Positions 4,946 to 11,666 of a stretch of 11,666 bases of DNA are shown piece after piece. The DNA lies in the NCBI GenBank assembly GCA_900545875.1, contig URAQ01000030.1, forward strand, positions 1 to 11,666, given 5' to 3'. A model generated the notes under the pieces. That model did not search any database. It was not told the origin of the DNA and saw only the letters and a program-made list of their open reading frames with translations. The first letter of the stretch is position 1. Every line of letters begins with the position of its first letter. A program made the position numbers and the translations under genes. This DNA comes from an uncultured Collinsella sp. Its GTDB lineage: Bacteria > Actinomycetota > Coriobacteriia > Coriobacteriales > Coriobacteriaceae.

Positions 4946-5776
4946 ATGAATCGCATTGCAAAGTACAAGGTTCCCGCGCTCCTGTGGCTTGTGTTTGAGG
5001 CGGTCGCCATCGTGCTGTGGCGTGCCACGGGTAACCTGTTCTATCTGGGCAATTTCTCCTACATTGGCACGGCGCTGGCCGCAGGAACGGCGCTCTACCT
5101 TGCCAACTGGAAGTACGCGCGTCATGCCGTTCAGTTTGCTATCGGCACATATATGCTTGTCTACCTGGGATTTCTGTGTCACGAGAATATGCAGATCGAG
5201 GGGTTTTGGTACTACCTCTTCCTGGGTTCCTTTGAGGCGGCGACCATTCATTACGCCGTGGCCAAGATCTTTGGGCCGCTTGTATTTGGCCGCGGTTGGT
5301 GCGGCTATGCGTGTTGGACGGCGATGGTGCTCGATTTGCTGCCGTACAAGGTGCCTGCAACGCACGAGCGTCGGTCGTTTGGCTGGCTGCGCTACGTGAC
5401 CTTTGTGGCGTCGCTCGCATTTGTGGGTGCGCTGTTTCTTCTGGGCGTTCCCAACCTCGCCGACATTATGTGGATTGCCTTTATCGTGGGCAATGTGATC
5501 TATTACGTGGTGGGCATCGCGCTCGCGTTTGCCCTTAAGGACAATCGCGCGTTTTGCAAGTACATCTGCCCGGTGACGGTGTTTTTAAAGCCCATGTCCA
5601 AGCGGGCGGTCGTGCGCGTTACCTGTGATAAGGACAAATGCATCTCGTGCGGTAAGTGTCGCAAGATTTGCCCGATGGATGTGGACGTGACGGACAATTC
5701 GCTCGACCGTCGCAACGGCACGGAGTGCATCCTGTGTATGGAGTGCACGAAGGTCTGCCCCAAAAAGGCCTTGTAG
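4946..5776 (+). CDS. Membrane-bound 4Fe-4S polyferredoxin (NapH/CcoG-like, COG0348 type)
   Basis: This is a 276-residue protein with about five to seven hydrophobic segments in residues 8-200, then a cytoplasmic-type ferredoxin tail. Two cysteine pairs sit at membrane edges: C119-x3-C123 in G-R-G-W-C-G-Y-A-C and C204-x3-C208-P. The tail has two [4Fe-4S] motifs, C232-x2-C235-x2-C238-x3-C242-P and C261-x2-C264-x2-C267-x3-C271-P, and stops right after the second. Family members (NapH, NosR C-terminus, CcoG) move electrons between the membrane and periplasmic or maturation partners. Here no nap, nos or cco gene is adjacent, so the partner is unknown. In NapH the first pair is usually followed by proline (C-x3-C-P); here it is tryptophan. 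ATG 4946 is chosen because GAAAGG (4933-4938) is 7 nt upstream and M-N-R-I-A-K-Y-K leads into the first membrane helix. Confidence 0.85.
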   Translation: MNRIAKYKVPALLWLVFEAVAIVLWRATGNLFYLGNFSYIGTALAAGTALYLANWKYARHAVQFAIGTYMLVYLGFLCHENMQIEGFWYYLFLGSFEAATIHYAVAKIFGPLVFGRGWCGYACWTAMVLDLLPYKVPATHERRSFGWLRYVTFVASLAFVGALFLLGVPNLADIMWIAFIVGNVIYYVVGIALAFALKDNRAFCKYICPVTVFLKPMSKRAVVRVTCDKDKCISCGKCRKICPMDVDVTDNSLDRRNGTECILCMECTKVCPKKAL

Positions 5777-5791
5777 CGCAGGCAGGCCAGA

Positions 5792-5870
5792 TTGGTGCAT
5801 TGGGGTCAGGTTAATCTGCACCAACGTGGTGCAAACAAACCTGACCCCTTTGCACCACCCCTTTGCACCA
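5792..5870. repeat. Palindromic repeat family C, copy 2 (inverted, with a duplicated end)
   Basis: The 32-nt arms 5792-5823 and 5827-5858 pair around a 3-nt centre (ACG); TGGTGCA and TGCACCA lie 17 nt apart in each arm, as in copy 1. The arm-specific stretches (AATC left, ACAAAC right) are swapped relative to copy 1, so this copy is in the opposite orientation. The right end, CCCCTTTGCACCA, occurs twice in tandem (5845-5857 and 5858-5870). It starts 15 nt after the polyferredoxin stop, where no T-tailed terminator is visible, so it may protect or end that transcript. Confidence 0.9.
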
Positions 5871-5876
5871 AGGGAA

Positions 5877-5937
5877 TTGTCTCAATCTGTAACATCTGGG
5901 GGCCGAAGTTGGCTCTATCTGTTACAGATTTAGACAA
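5877..5937. repeat. Palindromic repeat family B, copy 4
   Basis: The 18-bp arms 5877-5894 and 5920-5937 have one mismatch. TGTAACA and TGTTACA enclose exactly 25 nt (5895-5919); the spacer is of the type in copies 1 and 3 (CCGAAnTTGG) but more diverged. It follows family C copy 2 by 6 nt. Confidence 0.88.
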
Positions 5938-5959
5938 ACGGCATCCGTCCTGCAGAAAA

Positions 5960-6014
5960 TCTCAATCTGTAACAGTTAGACGTCCAAATGGGCTCCTCGT
6001 GTTACAGATCGAGA
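5960..6014. repeat. Palindromic repeat family B, copy 5
   Basis: The 15-bp arms 5960-5974 and 6000-6014 have one mismatch and again a 25-nt spacer (5975-5999), of the type seen in copy 2. It starts 22 nt after copy 4. It ends 144 nt before gltB, leaving room for a promoter after it. Confidence 0.85.
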
Positions 6015-6055
6015 CAATACACAGCCCTGCCGTCCCCGGGAGACCATTTGTTGCG

Positions 6056-6079
6056 CGCGTTACGCGATTGTTTCGAAAC
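6056..6079. promoter_or_regulatory. Two adjacent short palindromes upstream of gltB, candidate operator region
   Basis: CGCG-TTA-CGCG (6056-6066) and the perfect palindrome GTTTCGAAAC (6070-6079) lie side by side 80-100 nt before the gltB start. TAGTAT (6112-6117) is a possible -10 box downstream, but no clear -35 is visible. In nitrogen-regulated genes such sites would suit a repressor or activator; which one cannot be told from sequence. Confidence 0.35.
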
Positions 6080-6158
6080 GGGCGGGAAACACAACGGGCC
6101 GGCGATGCTCCTAGTATGCCTATTCAACTGACTGTCTAATATCTAGGGGAGGATCGCG

Positions 6159-10856
<4,698 letters not shown>

Positions 10857-10861
10857 GTGCC

Positions 10862-11666
<805 letters not shown>

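Noticed and set aside
2278..6014. Possible CRISPR array from the repeated TGTAACA units
   Set aside because: The five copies are irregularly placed, separated by whole genes, are long palindromes that diverge from one another, and no cas genes are present.
2278..6014. Family B as operator sites for a shared regulator of neighbouring genes
   Set aside because: Copy 1 lies between two convergent gene ends where no promoter is needed, and the copies track with family C repeats rather than with promoters. A role in some copies cannot be excluded.

Overview
The window is a GC-rich, gene-dense bacterial chromosome segment. Base composition, gene content (split flavin reductase/rubredoxin, gltBD, an Nramp transporter beside gpmA) and the style of the intergenic repeats suggest an anaerobic actinobacterium of the Coriobacteriia, most like Collinsella. 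That placement is an inference from memory of such genomes, not a computed match. No phage, integrase, transposase, CRISPR array, tRNA or rRNA is visible.

Layout: (1) 1-1168, plus strand: the end of a TPR-type gene overlapping smpB by 11 nt. (2) 1169-1426: an inverted pair of short palindromes (repeat family A), then a rho-independent terminator. (3) 1427-2239: a flavin reductase-like protein and a very short rubredoxin, forming a probable redox pair, closed by a strong terminator. (4) 2360-4465, minus strand: gpmA followed by an Nramp/MntH metal transporter, probably one transcript. (5) 4466-4945: a 480-nt divergent intergenic region filled largely by repeats. (6) 4946-5776: a membrane polyferredoxin. 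(7) 5777-6158: a 382-nt gap, again mostly repeats, with two small palindromes near its end. (8) 6159 to the end: gltB, complete, and gltD, cut by the window edge. Together these make glutamate synthase, the glutamate-forming half of the GS-GOGAT ammonia assimilation route.

The most unusual content is between the genes. Three palindromic repeat families occur, all intergenic. Family A (1188-1293) is an inverted pair of GGGACAAA/TTTGTCCC mini-palindromes. Family B has five copies (from 2278, 4662, 4743, 5877 and 5960); each is a 15-20 bp inverted repeat whose inner ends TGTAACA and TGTTACA are always exactly 25 nt apart. Family C has two 67-nt hairpins in opposite orientations (4580-4646 and 5792-5858) and one solo-end fragment (2247-2259). 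In all three places C lies immediately before B. I interpret this as an undescribed or poorly described REP/BIME-like composite repeat system. The enzyme that spreads it is not in this window.

Themes linking the genes are iron-sulfur and flavin redox chemistry (rubredoxin, flavin reductase, polyferredoxin, GltBD) and manganese/iron import; none of the links is proven by sequence alone.
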